Assembly (NCBI GenBank): GCA_027620015.1
Contig: JAQCGH010000005.1
Location: 1 to 64,000 of the forward strand
Direction: 5' to 3'
DNA from: Cyanobacteriota bacterium
GTDB lineage: Bacteria > Cyanobacteriota > Cyanobacteriia > PCC-6307 > Cyanobiaceae
DNA: 64,000 nucleotides
Positions 30,151 to 41,812 of the stretch are shown here, piece after piece. The position numbers and the translations under genes are program-made. Under the pieces are notes generated by a model that worked only from the letters and a program-made list of their open reading frames with translations, did not search any database and had not been told where the DNA came from. How positions within the stretch are numbered: position 1 is the first letter of the stretch; each line of letters starts with the position of its first letter.

Positions 30151-31382
30151 GCAGGATTTCCTAGAGCTGTTAGCAATCTTTCCAATGTTCCCGCCGGCAG
30201 GTCGTGGCGCAGCACCAGCCTCAGTCTTGCCGTGCCTTCGGGCACGGTGGGGGGGCGAATGGCCACGCACAACAGCCCAGCTGCTTCCAAGCGTTGTTGC
30301 AGCTCTAGCGCCCGGAGATCATCGCCCAACAGCAGCGGCAGGATCGGCCCGATGCCTGGCGGCCGCGGCCAGCCGGCGGCTTCCAGGCTGTCGCGCCAAT
30401 GGGCGGCTCGCTGCAGCACGGCTTCGCTGCGGGGTTCAGCCTGAATCAGGGCCAGGGCAGCCAGGGCGCCGGCGGCCAAAGGTGGGGCAAGGGCAGTGGT
30501 GTAGCGGAAGGCGCCGCTGGATTGCAGCAGCCAGTCCCCTAACAGCGCATCGCCGGCCAGAAAGGCCCCGCCGCCACCGAAAGCCTTACCGAAGGTGCCG
30601 CTGATCAGGGCGATTTCTGGCTGGTTGTGGCCCAGTCCGCGTCCGCCGGGGCCAAGCACCCCCAGGGCATGGGCCTCATCAAGCAGCAGGGCGGCACCGT
30701 GATCAGCGCAGAGGCCCGTCAGGGCCGCCACATCCGCACTGGTGCCTTGCATCGAAAACAGGCTCTCGCTCAGCACCAGCAGCCGCTGCTCGGGTTCGCT
30801 GCGACGGGCAGCTTGCAGCTTGGATTCGAGCTGGGCTAGGTCGTTGTGGGCGAAGCGCTGCAACCGGGCACCACTGGCGCGCACCCCGGTTAGCAGGGAG
30901 TGGTGGATCATTCGGTCAGCCAGGACCAGGCTGTGGCGATCGGCTAGGGCTACTACCCCCGCCAGGTTTGCTTGAAAGCCGCTGGGAAATAGCAGCACCC
31001 GCTCGCGCCCAAGCCAGGCCGCGAGCGCTGCCTCCAGCTCGCCATGCACCGGCCGACTGCCGCTAACCAGCCGTGAGGCTCCGGCCCCCAGTCCCTGGCT
31101 GGCCGCCGTGGCTTGGGCGGCAGCCACTACCTTGGGGTGACGGCTAAGGCCTAGGTAGTCGTTGCTCGCTAGATCCAGCAGGGGAGCTCTGTTTTCATTT
31201 GCAGTTGCCTGCTCCAGGGTGGCGTTGGTTGCACCGGGGGCAAAACTTCGGAGGCCGCGGCGGCGCTCGGCGGGGATTGCTGAGAGTTGACGCTGCAATT
31301 CCACCCGCCAGGCGGCGGTTTTTTCCCTTGAGGGGAGCGATGTTGTTCCGGGTTGTGTCAACGGCCGGACAGTGCTGCCCAA
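30141..31382 (-). CDS. bioF: 8-amino-7-oxononanoate synthase
   Basis: DLASNDYLGLSRHPKV, GSRPVHGELE, DEAHALGVLGPGGRG, GTFGKAFG. Confidence 0.95.
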   Translation of the reverse strand: MGSTVRPLTQPGTTSLPSREKTAAWRVELQRQLSAIPAERRRGLRSFAPGATNATLEQATANENRAPLLDLASNDYLGLSRHPKVVAAAQATAASQGLGAGASRLVSGSRPVHGELEAALAAWLGRERVLLFPSGFQANLAGVVALADRHSLVLADRMIHHSLLTGVRASGARLQRFAHNDLAQLESKLQAARRSEPEQRLLVLSESLFSMQGTSADVAALTGLCADHGAALLLDEAHALGVLGPGGRGLGHNQPEIALISGTFGKAFGGGGAFLAGDALLGDWLLQSSGAFRYTTALAPPLAAGALAALALIQAEPRSEAVLQRAAHWRDSLEAAGWPRPPGIGPILPLLLGDDLRALELQQRLEAAGLLCVAIRPPTVPEGTARLRLVLRHDLPAGTLERLLTALGNPACS

Positions 31383-31489
31383 ACGCTAAATCCGCGCTCG
31401 AGCCCCGGCCTTTTGCTACTAGAGCTGGCTTGAGGCGGAAAGTGCCTTGCGGCCATAAGATGGATTAATGATCCAGCACAAATAGCAGC

Positions 31490-34300
31490 GTGCCTGAAAT
31501 GGCGCCCAATGCGCTGGATCCTGCAGCGATTTTCCCTTTTCCGCTCGACGACTTTCAGCTCGAGGCGATCGATGCGCTTAACCAAGGCCATTCGGTGGTG
31601 GTGAGCGCCCCGACTGGCTCAGGGAAGACCCTGGTGGGTGAATACGCCATATACCGGGCCCTAGCCCATGGTCAGAAAGTTTTCTACACCACGCCGCTCA
31701 AAGCTCTCTCTAATCAGAAGTTGCGCGATTTTCGTGAGCAGTTTGGTGCCGACAAGGTGGGGTTGCTAACCGGTGATATGAGCCTTAACCGGGAGGCCCA
31801 GGTCTTGGTGATGACCACCGAGATCTTCCGCAACATGCTCTACGCCGAAGCAGATGCGGGAGATGACCCGCTGGAGGGTGTAGAGGCGGTGGTGCTTGAT
31901 GAATGCCACTACATGAACGATTCCCAGCGCGGCACCGTCTGGGAGGAGTCGATCATTCACTGCCCGCCACCGATTCAGCTAGTGGCGCTTTCGGCAACTG
32001 TGGCCAATGCCGGTCAGCTCACTGACTGGATCGAGAAAGTGCATGGGCCCACTCAGCTGGTGCTCAGTGATCACCGGCCGGTGCCGCTGGCCTTTAGCTT
32101 TTGCAGTGCCAAGGGGCTGCACCCCCTACTAAACGACGAGGGCACCGGGCTCCATCCCAACTGCAAGGTGTGGCGCGCCCCCAAAGGCAGCCAGCGCAAG
32201 GGCCCAAAAACACCGAAACCGCCACAGCCCGAGGCACCGCCCTTGGGTTTTGTTGTGGCTCAGATGGCGGAGCGGGAGATGCTGCCGGCCATCTATTTCA
32301 TCTTCAGCCGCCGCGGTTGCGATAAGGGGGTCAAGGAGTTGGGCAAATCCGCCCTGGTTACGCCTGCTGAAAAGGCTCGCATCAAGGCCCGTCTGGATAT
32401 GTTTGTGGCAACGACCCCTGAGGCGGTGCGGGAAGGCGGCCACGCCGAGGCCCTGCTGCGGGGCATTGCCGCCCACCATGCCGGCGTTTTGCCGGCATGG
32501 AAAGAGCTAATCGAGGAGCTGTTCCAGCAGGGGCTGATCAAGGTGGTGTTTGCCACCGAAACCCTGGCGGCTGGAATCAATATGCCGGCTCGCACCACGG
32601 TGATTTCGGCGCTTAGCAAGCGCACCGAGCGAGGTCACCGCCCTTTGATGGGCAGTGAGTTTTTGCAGATGGCGGGTCGGGCTGGTCGGCGCGGCCTCGA
32701 TATCCAGGGCTACGTGGTGACGGTGCAGAGCCGCTTTGAGGGCGTGCGGGAAGCGGGCCAGTTGGCAACGGCACCAGCTGATCCGCTGGTAAGCCAGTTC
32801 ATGCCTAGCTACGGCATGGTCCTCAACCTGTTGCAGCGATACAACCTTGCTAAGGCCAAGGAGCTTGTCGAGCGCAGTTTTGGCCGCTACCTGGCCACCC
32901 TCGATTTAGTGGTGGACGAGGCCAGGATCGCCCAGTTGATGCATCAGCTCGATGGCCTGGAAGATGGTTCCGGCGAGGTGCCCTGGGACGACTTCGAGGA
33001 TTACGAAAAGCAGCGAGCTCATCTTCGTGAGGAAAGGCGGATTTTGCGGATTCTGCAGCAGCAGGCCGAGGAAACCGTTGCCCACGAGCTCACCTTGGCC
33101 TTGCAATTCGCCAGCGAGGGCACTTTGGTGAGCCTCAAGTCGCCCCAGCTGCGCGGCCGGGTGACGCCGGCGGTGATTGTGGAGAAGGTGAAGGGGCCGG
33201 GGCAGTTTCCTCTGCTCAAGTGCCTTACCGACGAGAATCTTTGGCTGTTGCTGCCCTGCCATGGGGTGGTGAGCTTGCATGCCGAGCTTAGTTGCCTGCA
33301 GGTGAGCCAGGTGGATCCACCCGAGTTGCGCCAACTTGGCGAGTTGCGCCACGGTGACCAGGCCAGTGGCGGCTTAGCTCTTGCCGTTGCCCACATGGCC
33401 AGTCGCCACGACATGGCCACCCCCCAGTACGACTTAGCCGGTGAGGTGCAGGACCAGGCCCAGCAAGTGCAGCGACTGGAGGAAGGCCTGGAGTTGCATC
33501 CGGCCCACCGCTGGGGCGATCGCCGCCAGCTCAAGAAGCACCGCCGCCGCATGGAGGAGTTGCAGCTGGAGATCGAGGAGCGTCAGCAGTTGCTGCATTT
33601 CCGGTCAAATCGCCACTGGGACACCTTTCTCGCTCTGATTGAGGTGTTGCGTTTCTTCGGTGCTCTTGCAGGAGCTGATGGCTTGGAGCCCACCGAAGTG
33701 GGCCGCACCGTGGCCGCCCTGCGCGGCGACAACGAGCTGTGGCTTGGATTGTCGCTGATGAGCGGTCACCTCGATGAGCTCGATCCGCCCCAGCTGGCTG
33801 CGGTGTTTGAAGCCATCTCCACCGAAGTCAATCGGCCAGATCTGTGGTGCGGCTACCCACCACCGCCTGCAGCCGAGGAGGCCCTGCATGATTTACGCGG
33901 CCTGCGCCGCGAGCTGGAGCGTCAGCAGGAGCACGCCAAGGTCAACTTCCCGCTCTGGTGGGAGCCTGAGCTAATGGGCCTAGTTCATGCCTGGGCTAAA
34001 GGTGCCAGCTGGAGCGACATGATTGCCAACACGTCCCTCGATGAAGGTGATGTGGTGCGCATTCTGCGCCGCACTGTGGATCTGCTGGCTCAAGTGCCCT
34101 ACTGCGAGGCGATCAGCGAGCAGTTGCGCAGCAAAGCTCGAGCAGCCCTCAAATTGATCAATCGCTTCCCGGTTTGCGAGATCGAGGATCTGGTTGCTAG
34201 TGGCAATGGCAGGCTCGATCCTGCTACTGAGCGGCCTAATCAGGAAAGTCTTAATCAGGAACCTTCCAATTTTAAAAGTCTTACCCCAGAACGTTCTTAG
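31490..34300 (+). CDS. Ski2/Mtr4-like DExH-box RNA helicase with DSHCT-type C-terminus
   Basis: [45 protein letters not shown]; 936 aa. Confidence 0.93.
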   Translation: MPEMAPNALDPAAIFPFPLDDFQLEAIDALNQGHSVVVSAPTGSGKTLVGEYAIYRALAHGQKVFYTTPLKALSNQKLRDFREQFGADKVGLLTGDMSLNREAQVLVMTTEIFRNMLYAEADAGDDPLEGVEAVVLDECHYMNDSQRGTVWEESIIHCPPPIQLVALSATVANAGQLTDWIEKVHGPTQLVLSDHRPVPLAFSFCSAKGLHPLLNDEGTGLHPNCKVWRAPKGSQRKGPKTPKPPQPEAPPLGFVVAQMAEREMLPAIYFIFSRRGCDKGVKELGKSALVTPAEKARIKARLDMFVATTPEAVREGGHAEALLRGIAAHHAGVLPAWKELIEELFQQGLIKVVFATETLAAGINMPARTTVISALSKRTERGHRPLMGSEFLQMAGRAGRRGLDIQGYVVTVQSRFEGVREAGQLATAPADPLVSQFMPSYGMVLNLLQRYNLAKAKELVERSFGRYLATLDLVVDEARIAQLMHQLDGLEDGSGEVPWDDFEDYEKQRAHLREERRILRILQQQAEETVAHELTLALQFASEGTLVSLKSPQLRGRVTPAVIVEKVKGPGQFPLLKCLTDENLWLLLPCHGVVSLHAELSCLQVSQVDPPELRQLGELRHGDQASGGLALAVAHMASRHDMATPQYDLAGEVQDQAQQVQRLEEGLELHPAHRWGDRRQLKKHRRRMEELQLEIEERQQLLHFRSNRHWDTFLALIEVLRFFGALAGADGLEPTEVGRTVAALRGDNELWLGLSLMSGHLDELDPPQLAAVFEAISTEVNRPDLWCGYPPPPAAEEALHDLRGLRRELERQQEHAKVNFPLWWEPELMGLVHAWAKGASWSDMIANTSLDEGDVVRILRRTVDLLAQVPYCEAISEQLRSKARAALKLINRFPVCEIEDLVASGNGRLDPATERPNQESLNQEPSNFKSLTPERS

Positions 34301-34326
34301 GCCAGAGCCCAGTCGTTGTTGCGCTC

Positions 34327-34770
34327 GTGATTAACCCAGCCCGCATTCGCATCATGGCCGTGGGCAAAGTTCGCAAGGGTTGGGTGCAAGAGGGGATAGC
34401 CCTATATCGCAAGCGGTTGCCCGGGCTTGAGATCGCGGAATTTAAAGACTCCACGATGTCTAAGGAAGCAGAGGCCATCGGTGCAGCCCTGCGGCCTGAG
34501 GAGCGGCTGGTGGTGCTCAGCGAAGAGGGACGAACTTTTGATTCGCTGGCTTTTGCTGAGCAGCTGAGCGGATCCGGTTCAGATCGGATTGCCTTCGTGA
34601 TAGGCGGTGCTGATGGCCTAGAGCCTGCTCTTAAGGCGCAGGCTGCCTGGAGTCTCAGCCTATCGCCGCTGACCTTCCCCCATGAGCTGGCAAGGCTGCT
34701 GCTGCTTGAGCAGATCTATCGCGCCAGCACCATTCTTCTTGGTGGGCCTTACCACCGCTCTGGCGCTTGA
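34327..34770 (+). CDS. rlmH: 23S rRNA (pseudouridine1915-N3)-methyltransferase
   Basis: [35 protein letters not shown]. Confidence 0.93.
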   Translation: MINPARIRIMAVGKVRKGWVQEGIALYRKRLPGLEIAEFKDSTMSKEAEAIGAALRPEERLVVLSEEGRTFDSLAFAEQLSGSGSDRIAFVIGGADGLEPALKAQAAWSLSLSPLTFPHELARLLLLEQIYRASTILLGGPYHRSGA

Positions 34771-34956
34771 GTGGGGTGATGCTTACGCCTAGCGATAACC
34801 ACGATCGACCGCCGCCAGGGGGGAGCCTTTCACTGCCACTCAAGCCATGGATCATCGGCATCTTGCTCGAGACCGTAGCCCCACCGATTAGCGGCCCCCG
34901 GCGAATTGCCATGCAGGAGGTGTAGAACGACTTGCCGGAGGTTTTTAGCTGCCTAT

Positions 34957-36252
34957 TTAAATTCCCAGTCGCTGCCAGATCACGCCCAAATTGGCCTGAT
35001 GTAAATCGGTGCTGAAGCATTTAGCTAGCTGCTCCTCGCTGAGCTTGCTGGTCACCTCCCCATCAGCTTCAAGGTTGGCGCGGAAGTTGCCGCCGTCTGT
35101 GTTCCAGGCGCTGTGGGCGTTTCGCTGCACAATCCGGTATGCGTCCTCGCGGCCCAGGCCGCTTTCCACCAGAGCCAGCAGCACCCGCTGGCTGAAAACT
35201 ACGCCGCCGTAGACGTTTAGATTGCGGGACATGTTGTCGGGGTAGACCCCGAGGCTTTTAACTACCTCGGTCATCTCCCGCAGCATGAAATGCAGGGTGG
35301 CGGAACAATCGGGCAACATCATTCTCTCCACCGAGCTGTGGCTGATGTCGCGCTCGTGCCACAGAGCGCAGTTTTCCAGGGCTGCCACCACGTAGCTGCG
35401 CAGCACCCTGGCCAAGCCGCTGATGCGCTCGCTGCGGATCGGGTTGCGCTTGTGGGGCATGGCGGAACTGCCTTTTTGCCCCTTGGCGAAGTTTTCCTCC
35501 ACCTCCAGCACATCGGTGCGCTGCAGGTTGCGGATCTCGGTTGAGAAGCGCTCCAGGGCCGCGCCCACCAGGGCCAGTGTCTGCACGTACTCGGCGTGTC
35601 GATCGCGGGAGATCACCTGGGTGCTCGCCGTGTCGGGCACTAGACCGAGCTTGGCGCAGGCAATAGCCTCCACTTGGGGGTCGGTGTTGGCATAGGTGCC
35701 CATGGCGCCCGAGATCTGGCCCACGCTCACCACCTGCTCCAGCCGCTCGAGTCGCTCCCGGTTGCGCTCCACTTCAGCCAGCCAGCCGGCCACTTTGAAG
35801 CCGAAGCTGATTGGCTCGCCGTGGATGGCATGGCTGCGGCCAATCATGACTGTGCCCTTGTGCGCGCGGGCTAGTGCCCTAAGGGCATCAGCCAGTTGGT
35901 CGAGCTCGGTGCGCAGCAGAGCCACCGATGCCTTCATTTGTAGTGCTAGGCCGGTGTCGAGCACATCGGAGCTGGTCATACCCACGTGGATGTGGCGGCC
36001 GGCTTCGCCCACATGCTCGTTCACGTTGGTGAGGAAGGCGATCACGTCGTGGCGCACTTCGGCCTCGATCTCGAGAATCCGCTCCACCGAAAATCTGGCC
36101 TTCGTTTTAATCGTGGCAACCGCCTCAGCAGGCACTCGCCCCAACTCACAATTGGCCTCGGTGGCTGCGATCTCCACATCAAGCCAGCTCTGAAACTTGG
36201 CCTCTTCACTCCAGAGGTTGCCCATTTCGGGCAGGGTATAACGCTCAATCAA
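34957..36252 (-). CDS. purB: Adenylosuccinate lyase
   Basis: TSSDVLDTGLALQ, GRSHAIHGEP, GSSAMPHKRNPI. Confidence 0.97.
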   Translation of the reverse strand: MIERYTLPEMGNLWSEEAKFQSWLDVEIAATEANCELGRVPAEAVATIKTKARFSVERILEIEAEVRHDVIAFLTNVNEHVGEAGRHIHVGMTSSDVLDTGLALQMKASVALLRTELDQLADALRALARAHKGTVMIGRSHAIHGEPISFGFKVAGWLAEVERNRERLERLEQVVSVGQISGAMGTYANTDPQVEAIACAKLGLVPDTASTQVISRDRHAEYVQTLALVGAALERFSTEIRNLQRTDVLEVEENFAKGQKGSSAMPHKRNPIRSERISGLARVLRSYVVAALENCALWHERDISHSSVERMMLPDCSATLHFMLREMTEVVKSLGVYPDNMSRNLNVYGGVVFSQRVLLALVESGLGREDAYRIVQRNAHSAWNTDGGNFRANLEADGEVTSKLSEEQLAKCFSTDLHQANLGVIWQRLGI

Positions 36253-36265
36253 GGCCGCGTCTGGC

Positions 36266-36664
36266 TCACTTCCAGACCAATGTATGGGTGCACCCCTGCT
36301 GCCCCCTCAGGCAGCGGTCGTCAGGGCCTTGGCGCTCCACCTCCAAGTGCAGCTGGAAGGGAGGTGGGTCGGAGATTTGATTGCGCAGTTTTAGGAAGTT
36401 GCCTGGATACAGCAGCTCCAGCATTCGCCGTCCGTATTCAGGAGGCCATTGGTGCTGGATCCACTTCTCGGCGCCCTCTACCGCCTGGTTTAGGTGCGGA
36501 GGCAAAGATGCTTGGAATCTGTGCCAGTTGCTTTGTGGTTTGATCAAAAAACGTGGAGCGCCATGGCTCGCAAGCAACGACTGGATTTGGAGCTCGTGGC
36601 TCGCGGTCTGGCGGCTAGCCGTCAGCAGGCCCAGCAATTGATTAGGGCCGGGCGAGTGCGCCAA
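36266..36664 (-). CDS. Possible small hypothetical protein (start uncertain)
   Basis: The ~92-aa C-terminal part looks protein-like; a TTG start near 36550 would avoid most of the overlap with tlyA. Confidence 0.3.
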   Translation of the reverse strand: MAHSPGPNQLLGLLTASRQTASHELQIQSLLASHGAPRFLIKPQSNWHRFQASLPPHLNQAVEGAEKWIQHQWPPEYGRRMLELLYPGNFLKLRNQISDPPPFQLHLEVERQGPDDRCLRGQQGCTHTLVWK

Positions 36665-37447
36665 GGAGACAAAGTGCTCGATAAACCGGGTACCGAGGTG
36701 CTGCCGGAGGCGGAGCTGCAGGTGCAGCAGCTTCCTCGCTACGTATCAAGGGGGGGCGAAAAACTGGTTATGGCCCTAGAGGCCTTCCCAATCGCCGTGC
36801 AAGGGCGCGTTTGCCTCGATGGCGGCATCTCTACTGGCGGCTTCAGCGATTGCCTGCTTCAGCACGGTGCCTGCCGCATCTATGGAATTGATGTGGGCTA
36901 CGGCCAAACGGCCTGGAGCTTGCGCAGTGATCCTCGGGTAGTACTCAAGGAGCGCACCAACCTGCGTCACCTCACCCCGAATGCTCTTTACGGGCCCGCA
37001 GACCCCTGGCCCGATTTAGCAGTGGCTGATGTGTCGTTCATTTCCCTGGGGCTGGTTTTGCCCGCCCTGCTGGGGCTGCTGCAACCTCAAGCCCCTGTGG
37101 ATCTGGTGTTGCTGGTTAAACCCCAGTTTGAGGTGGGCAAGGGCCGGGTGGGCAAAGGTGGCGTGGTGCGTGATCCAGTTGCCCACTGCGATGCCATCGA
37201 AGGGGTGATTTCCGCAGCATCTGGCCTGGGCTTGTTGGCTTTCGGGCTTGTGGCATCGCCAATCACTGGCCCTGCAGGCAACCACGAATATCTGCTTTGG
37301 CTGAGGCGCTCAGATCTGCATGGGTGGGGTGATGCAGGGGGGGGCGGCAGTGTCTGTCGATTTCCAGCACCTGAGCCATTCCCTACAGCAATCAGCCCAG
37401 ATCAAATAAAAGCCCTAGTGGCCAGCACGCTGACCCCCAGGGCATAA
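36563..37447 (+). CDS. tlyA: TlyA family rRNA 2'-O-methyltransferase / hemolysin-like
   Basis: S4 domain RLDLELVARGLAASRQQAQQLIRAGRV, SRGGEKL, CLDGGISTGGFSDCLLQHGA. Confidence 0.9.
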   Translation: MARKQRLDLELVARGLAASRQQAQQLIRAGRVRQGDKVLDKPGTEVLPEAELQVQQLPRYVSRGGEKLVMALEAFPIAVQGRVCLDGGISTGGFSDCLLQHGACRIYGIDVGYGQTAWSLRSDPRVVLKERTNLRHLTPNALYGPADPWPDLAVADVSFISLGLVLPALLGLLQPQAPVDLVLLVKPQFEVGKGRVGKGGVVRDPVAHCDAIEGVISAASGLGLLAFGLVASPITGPAGNHEYLLWLRRSDLHGWGDAGGGGSVCRFPAPEPFPTAISPDQIKALVASTLTPRA

Positions 37448-37469
37448 ACATCAAAAGGGGCGATGGCGC

Positions 37470-37838
<369 letters not shown>

Positions 37839-37901
37839 TCAGGAAATCCCTTCTGATGGTAGGGAGTAAGTGCATTAGGCCCGAGCTTTTCGAAGGGCTT
37901 C

Positions 37902-37915
37902 GTAGCGTTTGCTAC
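37902..37915 (-). promoter_or_regulatory. NtcA-binding box GTA-N8-TAC upstream of glnB
   Basis: GTAGCGTTTGCTAC, perfect GTAN8TAC; CCTAAT -10-like hexamer 22 nt downstream on the minus strand. Confidence 0.75.
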
Positions 37916-37993
37916 TTGCTAGGAAAGTCGTTAGCTGCTGCCACTTTCCCTAGAATCCATTAGTGGCGCAGGCCCTTTCCCTTCCTTGCTCCG

Positions 37994-38419
37994 ATGTCTT
38001 CCAGCCCAGCTTCTCTTAGCGCTTCCTCCCTTACCCAGACGCCTAAGTACGGCGAGCGCGCCATCGCTGAAGCCGAGCTGATCTGTTTCGATAATCCCAG
38101 GCCGGGTCGGGCCTACGAGATTTCAATCGAGCTGCCGGAGTTCACCTGTAAGTGCCCATTTTCCGGCTACCCCGATTTTGCGGTACTGCGCCTGCTTTAC
38201 CAGCCCGGCCCCCGGGTGGTAGAGCTCAAAGCGATCAAGCTCTATGTGAACAGCTACCGCGACCGTTCCATCTCCCATGAAGAGGTGAGCAATCGCATTC
38301 TGGATGATTTAGTTGCTGCCACCGAACCGCAGTGGATGCAGCTTGAGGCAGATTTTCACCCCCGCGGCAACGTTCACACCGTGGTGCGCGTCAGCCACGG
38401 CACGCGGCTGGCTTGCTAG
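37994..38419 (+). CDS. queF: NADPH-dependent 7-cyano-7-deazaguanine reductase
   Basis: [46 protein letters not shown]. Confidence 0.95.
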   Translation: MSSSPASLSASSLTQTPKYGERAIAEAELICFDNPRPGRAYEISIELPEFTCKCPFSGYPDFAVLRLLYQPGPRVVELKAIKLYVNSYRDRSISHEEVSNRILDDLVAATEPQWMQLEADFHPRGNVHTVVRVSHGTRLAC

Positions 38420-39714
38420 AGCTGGGCGAGCATCTGGGGTAGCTCGGCAGCGAAGCCGGTGAGATTGCGGTTGCAGAGTCCAGCCACGTGCAGTTGGCCC
38501 CCTTGGCCGGCTGTCTGCTCGGCGATAGCCCAAAGTTGACGCGTAGCAAGCAAGCTGAGGCCGCCCCCGGCCAGGGCGATCGCAAAGCCTGAATACACCA
38601 GCGGAACTCCCGGATCACGTTTCAGCAGGATGCCACTGGCGGGCAACACGCTTTCAACCCTTATCGGCAGTCCTTTTACTTCCACAGCAGCGCCGCCTGG
38701 GGCCAGCCGAGCTAATGAGATCCCATCAGCGCCGTAAATTTCCACAGGCCCTTGCTCACTGCCCAGGCTCAGCAGCACCGGCTCGCTGCCATCGGGACGG
38801 GTGGGCAGCACAATGCCCCAAATCTGTTCGCCTAGCTGAGGAAAGCTTTGCAGCGGCAGCTCTAGCAGAGGGCTTTTGCCGATATGCAGGCTGATGGTGG
38901 CCAAGGCCCAGTCGGCCTGATAAAGGGTGACCCCCTGGAATCGCAGCGGATGGTTAACACTGATCTCGGCCTGCTTTAGCAAGCTGCCGCCGCTGCCATC
39001 GCCCTCGAGGATGCGTAGCTGGGAGGTGAATTGCTCAGGTCGCCCAGCGGGATCGCGCTGGATTGAAAAGGCGTCGAGTGCGAGGGTCAGTTGGCTGCTG
39101 CCCCGGCTGTCCATCAGCTCCAGGCTGCGGCCGGGCGCCAGATATTGCTCAGCCCGTTGCCCCCCTAGTGCCCCCCATGCGGCTCCGAGCATCAGCACTA
39201 CCATCCCGGCGTGCACCAGCAGGGGCCCGACCCGGCCAAGCAGCCCCTTGCGGGCGGCTAAGCGGTCGTCGTGGCGCTGGACTTGCCAGCCCTGGCGCTC
39301 CAGCAGTTCGGCCAGCTCATCGAGGCTCGCCTTGGGGGTGTCGGTGCTGAGGGTTTCGGCCACGCTCAGCTTGCTGAGCTGCCGGGGGGTTCTGTAGTCG
39401 ATCCAGCGCAGGGCGGCCTGCAGAGCGGGCCACTGGCGGCGCCAGCTGCAAAGCAGAAGGGCTAGGGCCAGCCAGGCAAGTAGCCCAAGGAACCAGCTGC
39501 TGGAATAGACGTGGTCGAGCTGGAGAGCGAGCACCCCATCACCATTCAGCAGTCCAATCCAGGGCTGGGGGTCATAAAGCCGGTGGTAAAGGTCGGCTGG
39601 TTCCTGTTGGGGAATGGCCGTGCCAACGCCACTGGTGAGGGCTATCACCAGTAGCAGCACGATCGCTACACGCAGATCAGAGATCCATCCCACAAGCCGC
39701 AGCAAGGCTTTCAT
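38416..39714 (-). CDS. ccs1: Cytochrome c biogenesis protein Ccs1/ResB
   Basis: ResB-like: [47 protein letters not shown] at 39714 overlaps the ccdA stop (ORF track over-extended). Confidence 0.92.
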   Translation of the reverse strand: MKALLRLVGWISDLRVAIVLLLVIALTSGVGTAIPQQEPADLYHRLYDPQPWIGLLNGDGVLALQLDHVYSSSWFLGLLAWLALALLLCSWRRQWPALQAALRWIDYRTPRQLSKLSVAETLSTDTPKASLDELAELLERQGWQVQRHDDRLAARKGLLGRVGPLLVHAGMVVLMLGAAWGALGGQRAEQYLAPGRSLELMDSRGSSQLTLALDAFSIQRDPAGRPEQFTSQLRILEGDGSGGSLLKQAEISVNHPLRFQGVTLYQADWALATISLHIGKSPLLELPLQSFPQLGEQIWGIVLPTRPDGSEPVLLSLGSEQGPVEIYGADGISLARLAPGGAAVEVKGLPIRVESVLPASGILLKRDPGVPLVYSGFAIALAGGGLSLLATRQLWAIAEQTAGQGGQLHVAGLCNRNLTGFAAELPQMLAQL

Positions 39715-40448
39715 CGCCAATTGGCGATCAGGGTCAGGGCGCCGGTGGTCACCAGCACCACTCCGCTGATTGGGGGAACCCATTGGCTTAGCTGCCTCAG
39801 GCTCAGCAAGCCCGGCAGGCTGGCTGCTGCTATGCCCGCCAGCAGCAGCGGCACTACCTGGCCCGCTCCGAAGCTTGTGAGTAGCAACATGCCAACAAGG
39901 GGTTTGCCGTTTTGGGCCATCCAGGCCAGCAGAACTGCCAGTACGGGGGTGGTGCAGGGTGTGGCGGCCAGTCCGAAGGCCAGCCCTGCTGCCAAAGGAG
40001 CTAAGGGCGCTGGCACCCGGCGGCGCCAAATTTCAGGATCGGGCCCGGCGGGTAGGGGCAGCTTCAGTAGGCCCAACAGATTTAGACCCATCAGCAGGGC
40101 AAGCACAGCCACCACCGTTGGAATCAGCCCTGGGATTTGGCCGTAGATCCGGCCCAGTAGGCCGCTGACTAGTCCAAGCAGCACTAAGGAGCTCACGATG
40201 CCGCCGGCAAAGCTGAGGCTGCGTTGCCAGGGTGCCTGGCTGGGCTCAACACCGGGGGTGCCGCCAAAACCTGCTAAGTACGCAAGGGTGACCGGCAAAA
40301 GCGAAAGGGAGCAAGGACCCAGGCTCGTTAGCAGGCCGCCTGCAAAGACGATCCCAACGGTGGTGGGGGTGGGGCTGGCCAGGGAGTGCTGCAATAGCTC
40401 TTCGCTGCTGCGGGCCCAATCGGCCAGTTGGGGCCCAAAACTGATCAT
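39711..40448 (-). CDS. ccdA: Cytochrome c biogenesis protein CcdA
   Basis: [43 protein letters not shown]. Confidence 0.93.
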   Translation of the reverse strand: MISFGPQLADWARSSEELLQHSLASPTPTTVGIVFAGGLLTSLGPCSLSLLPVTLAYLAGFGGTPGVEPSQAPWQRSLSFAGGIVSSLVLLGLVSGLLGRIYGQIPGLIPTVVAVLALLMGLNLLGLLKLPLPAGPDPEIWRRRVPAPLAPLAAGLAFGLAATPCTTPVLAVLLAWMAQNGKPLVGMLLLTSFGAGQVVPLLLAGIAAASLPGLLSLRQLSQWVPPISGVVLVTTGALTLIANWR

Positions 40449-40457
40449 CTAATTAGC

Positions 40458-41663
40458 CTATCGGGCAGCTGCAGTGCGCCGGCGCCTTGGGGTAGGGGCA
40501 AGACCACTGGCCTCTAGCGAGCAGCGGATCAAGAGACCGCAAACAAGCAGGCTGGCCATCAGCGAGTTGCCGCCGTAGCTGATCAATGGCAGTGGCAGGC
40601 CTGTGGTGGGCATGGCACCGCTAGCTACGGCGATATTGAGAATGGACTGGCCTACCAGCAAGGTTGTGCAGCCGATGGCGATTAGGCGTTGCTGGTTGCT
40701 GCGACAGCTGAGGGCAACCCTCAGGCCTACAAAGCCAAATAGCAGTAGGAATATCAACAGCACCACCGAGCCTACGAAGCCAAATTCCTCAGCAAAAACT
40801 GCAAAAATAAAATCCGTGCTTTGGATCGGCAGGTATTGCAATTTTTGAGTCGATAGGCCAAAGCCCTCGCCTAGGAAGCCTCCTGAGCCAATCGCCATCA
40901 AGCTCTGCACCAGTTGATAGCCGTCCCCCTGGGCATCTCGCCAGGGATCCAGGAAGGAAACGACCCGCAAGCGTTGGTATTCGTTGAGCATGATGCTGGC
41001 GCTGCCAAGCAGCCCTCCCGCACCGGCGGCCCCGAGCAGCATGGGCAGAGAGAGCCCCGCTGCCAGGGCCATAAGCCAGAGCAGAAGCCCAGATAGGGCT
41101 GCGGTGCTTAGGTTTGGTTGCTTGAGGATCAGCAGGATCAGAGCCCCAAATGCCCCAAGCCAGAGCAGTTTCTGGTCGTTGCCGCTGCGTTTCCAATGGG
41201 CAAAAAGGGCAGCGCCTTGCAACACCACAAAGGGTTTTACCAATTCCGAGGGCTGCAGTTGTATCGGTCCAAGCACCAGCCATCGACTGGCGCCGTTGAC
41301 AGTGCTGCCAATCACCAGGGTGGCTGCGATAAGAATAATCCCAACCCACAATCCCAGCGGAGCTAGGTGTAACCAGCGCCGCAGGCTGGTGCGCAATCCG
41401 AGCCAGAGGAGCCCCCAGCTTGCAGCCATCCAAATCAGCTGGCGCTTTAGATAAAAGGCACCGTCACCCATCTCCCGTTCCGCTACCCACCAACTGGCGG
41501 AGGTGAGCACCAGGAGTCCGATCACGCTCCAGAGAGCCACCATGCCCAGAAGCAATCTGGCCTCTGCTGGCCACTGGGACCAGGGCAATGGCAGCAGTGC
41601 CCTAGCCCTCGGAGAACCACCGTCTTGGTCGAGATGGGGTTTGTGAGTTGCGGTACGGGCCAA
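40458..41663 (-). CDS. FtsW/RodA/SpoVE family cell-cycle protein
   Basis: Polytopic SEDS protein; INIAVASGAMPTTGLPLPLISYGGNS motif. Confidence 0.93.
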   Translation of the reverse strand: MARTATHKPHLDQDGGSPRARALLPLPWSQWPAEARLLLGMVALWSVIGLLVLTSASWWVAEREMGDGAFYLKRQLIWMAASWGLLWLGLRTSLRRWLHLAPLGLWVGIILIAATLVIGSTVNGASRWLVLGPIQLQPSELVKPFVVLQGAALFAHWKRSGNDQKLLWLGAFGALILLILKQPNLSTAALSGLLLWLMALAAGLSLPMLLGAAGAGGLLGSASIMLNEYQRLRVVSFLDPWRDAQGDGYQLVQSLMAIGSGGFLGEGFGLSTQKLQYLPIQSTDFIFAVFAEEFGFVGSVVLLIFLLLFGFVGLRVALSCRSNQQRLIAIGCTTLLVGQSILNIAVASGAMPTTGLPLPLISYGGNSLMASLLVCGLLIRCSLEASGLAPTPRRRRTAAAR

Positions 41664-41761
41664 GGCTGAAATTGGGGAGTGGCAGCGGTAGAGCCGTCGT
41701 CAACTTATTGAGCCGTGCCCTGGGTGGTGTTGTCGACCCCTGGCAACCTGAGTAAAACAAT

Positions 41762-41791
41762 AAAAAAGCCCGGCATCTGCCGAGCTTGAAA
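41762..41791 (-). terminator. Terminator of the apc operon
   Basis: Reverse complement AAGCTCGGCAGATGCCGGGCTTTTTTATT: GC stem plus T-run just after apcC. Confidence 0.85.
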
Positions 41792-41812
41792 AGAAACGGA
41801 AGGTACTGGATA

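Noticed and set aside
34200-34290. Short direct-repeat-like text at the helicase C-terminus ([15 protein letters not shown])
   Set aside because: Only two imperfect units within a coding tail; not a repeat array.
34655-35020. 121-aa minus ORF between rlmH and purB
   Set aside because: Overlaps both rlmH and the purB 3' end; no motif.
39715-40029. N-terminal ~105-aa extension of ccs1 in the ORF track
   Set aside because: Overlaps ccdA out of frame; ATG at 39714 with ATGA coupling to ccdA and a ResB-like start is preferred.
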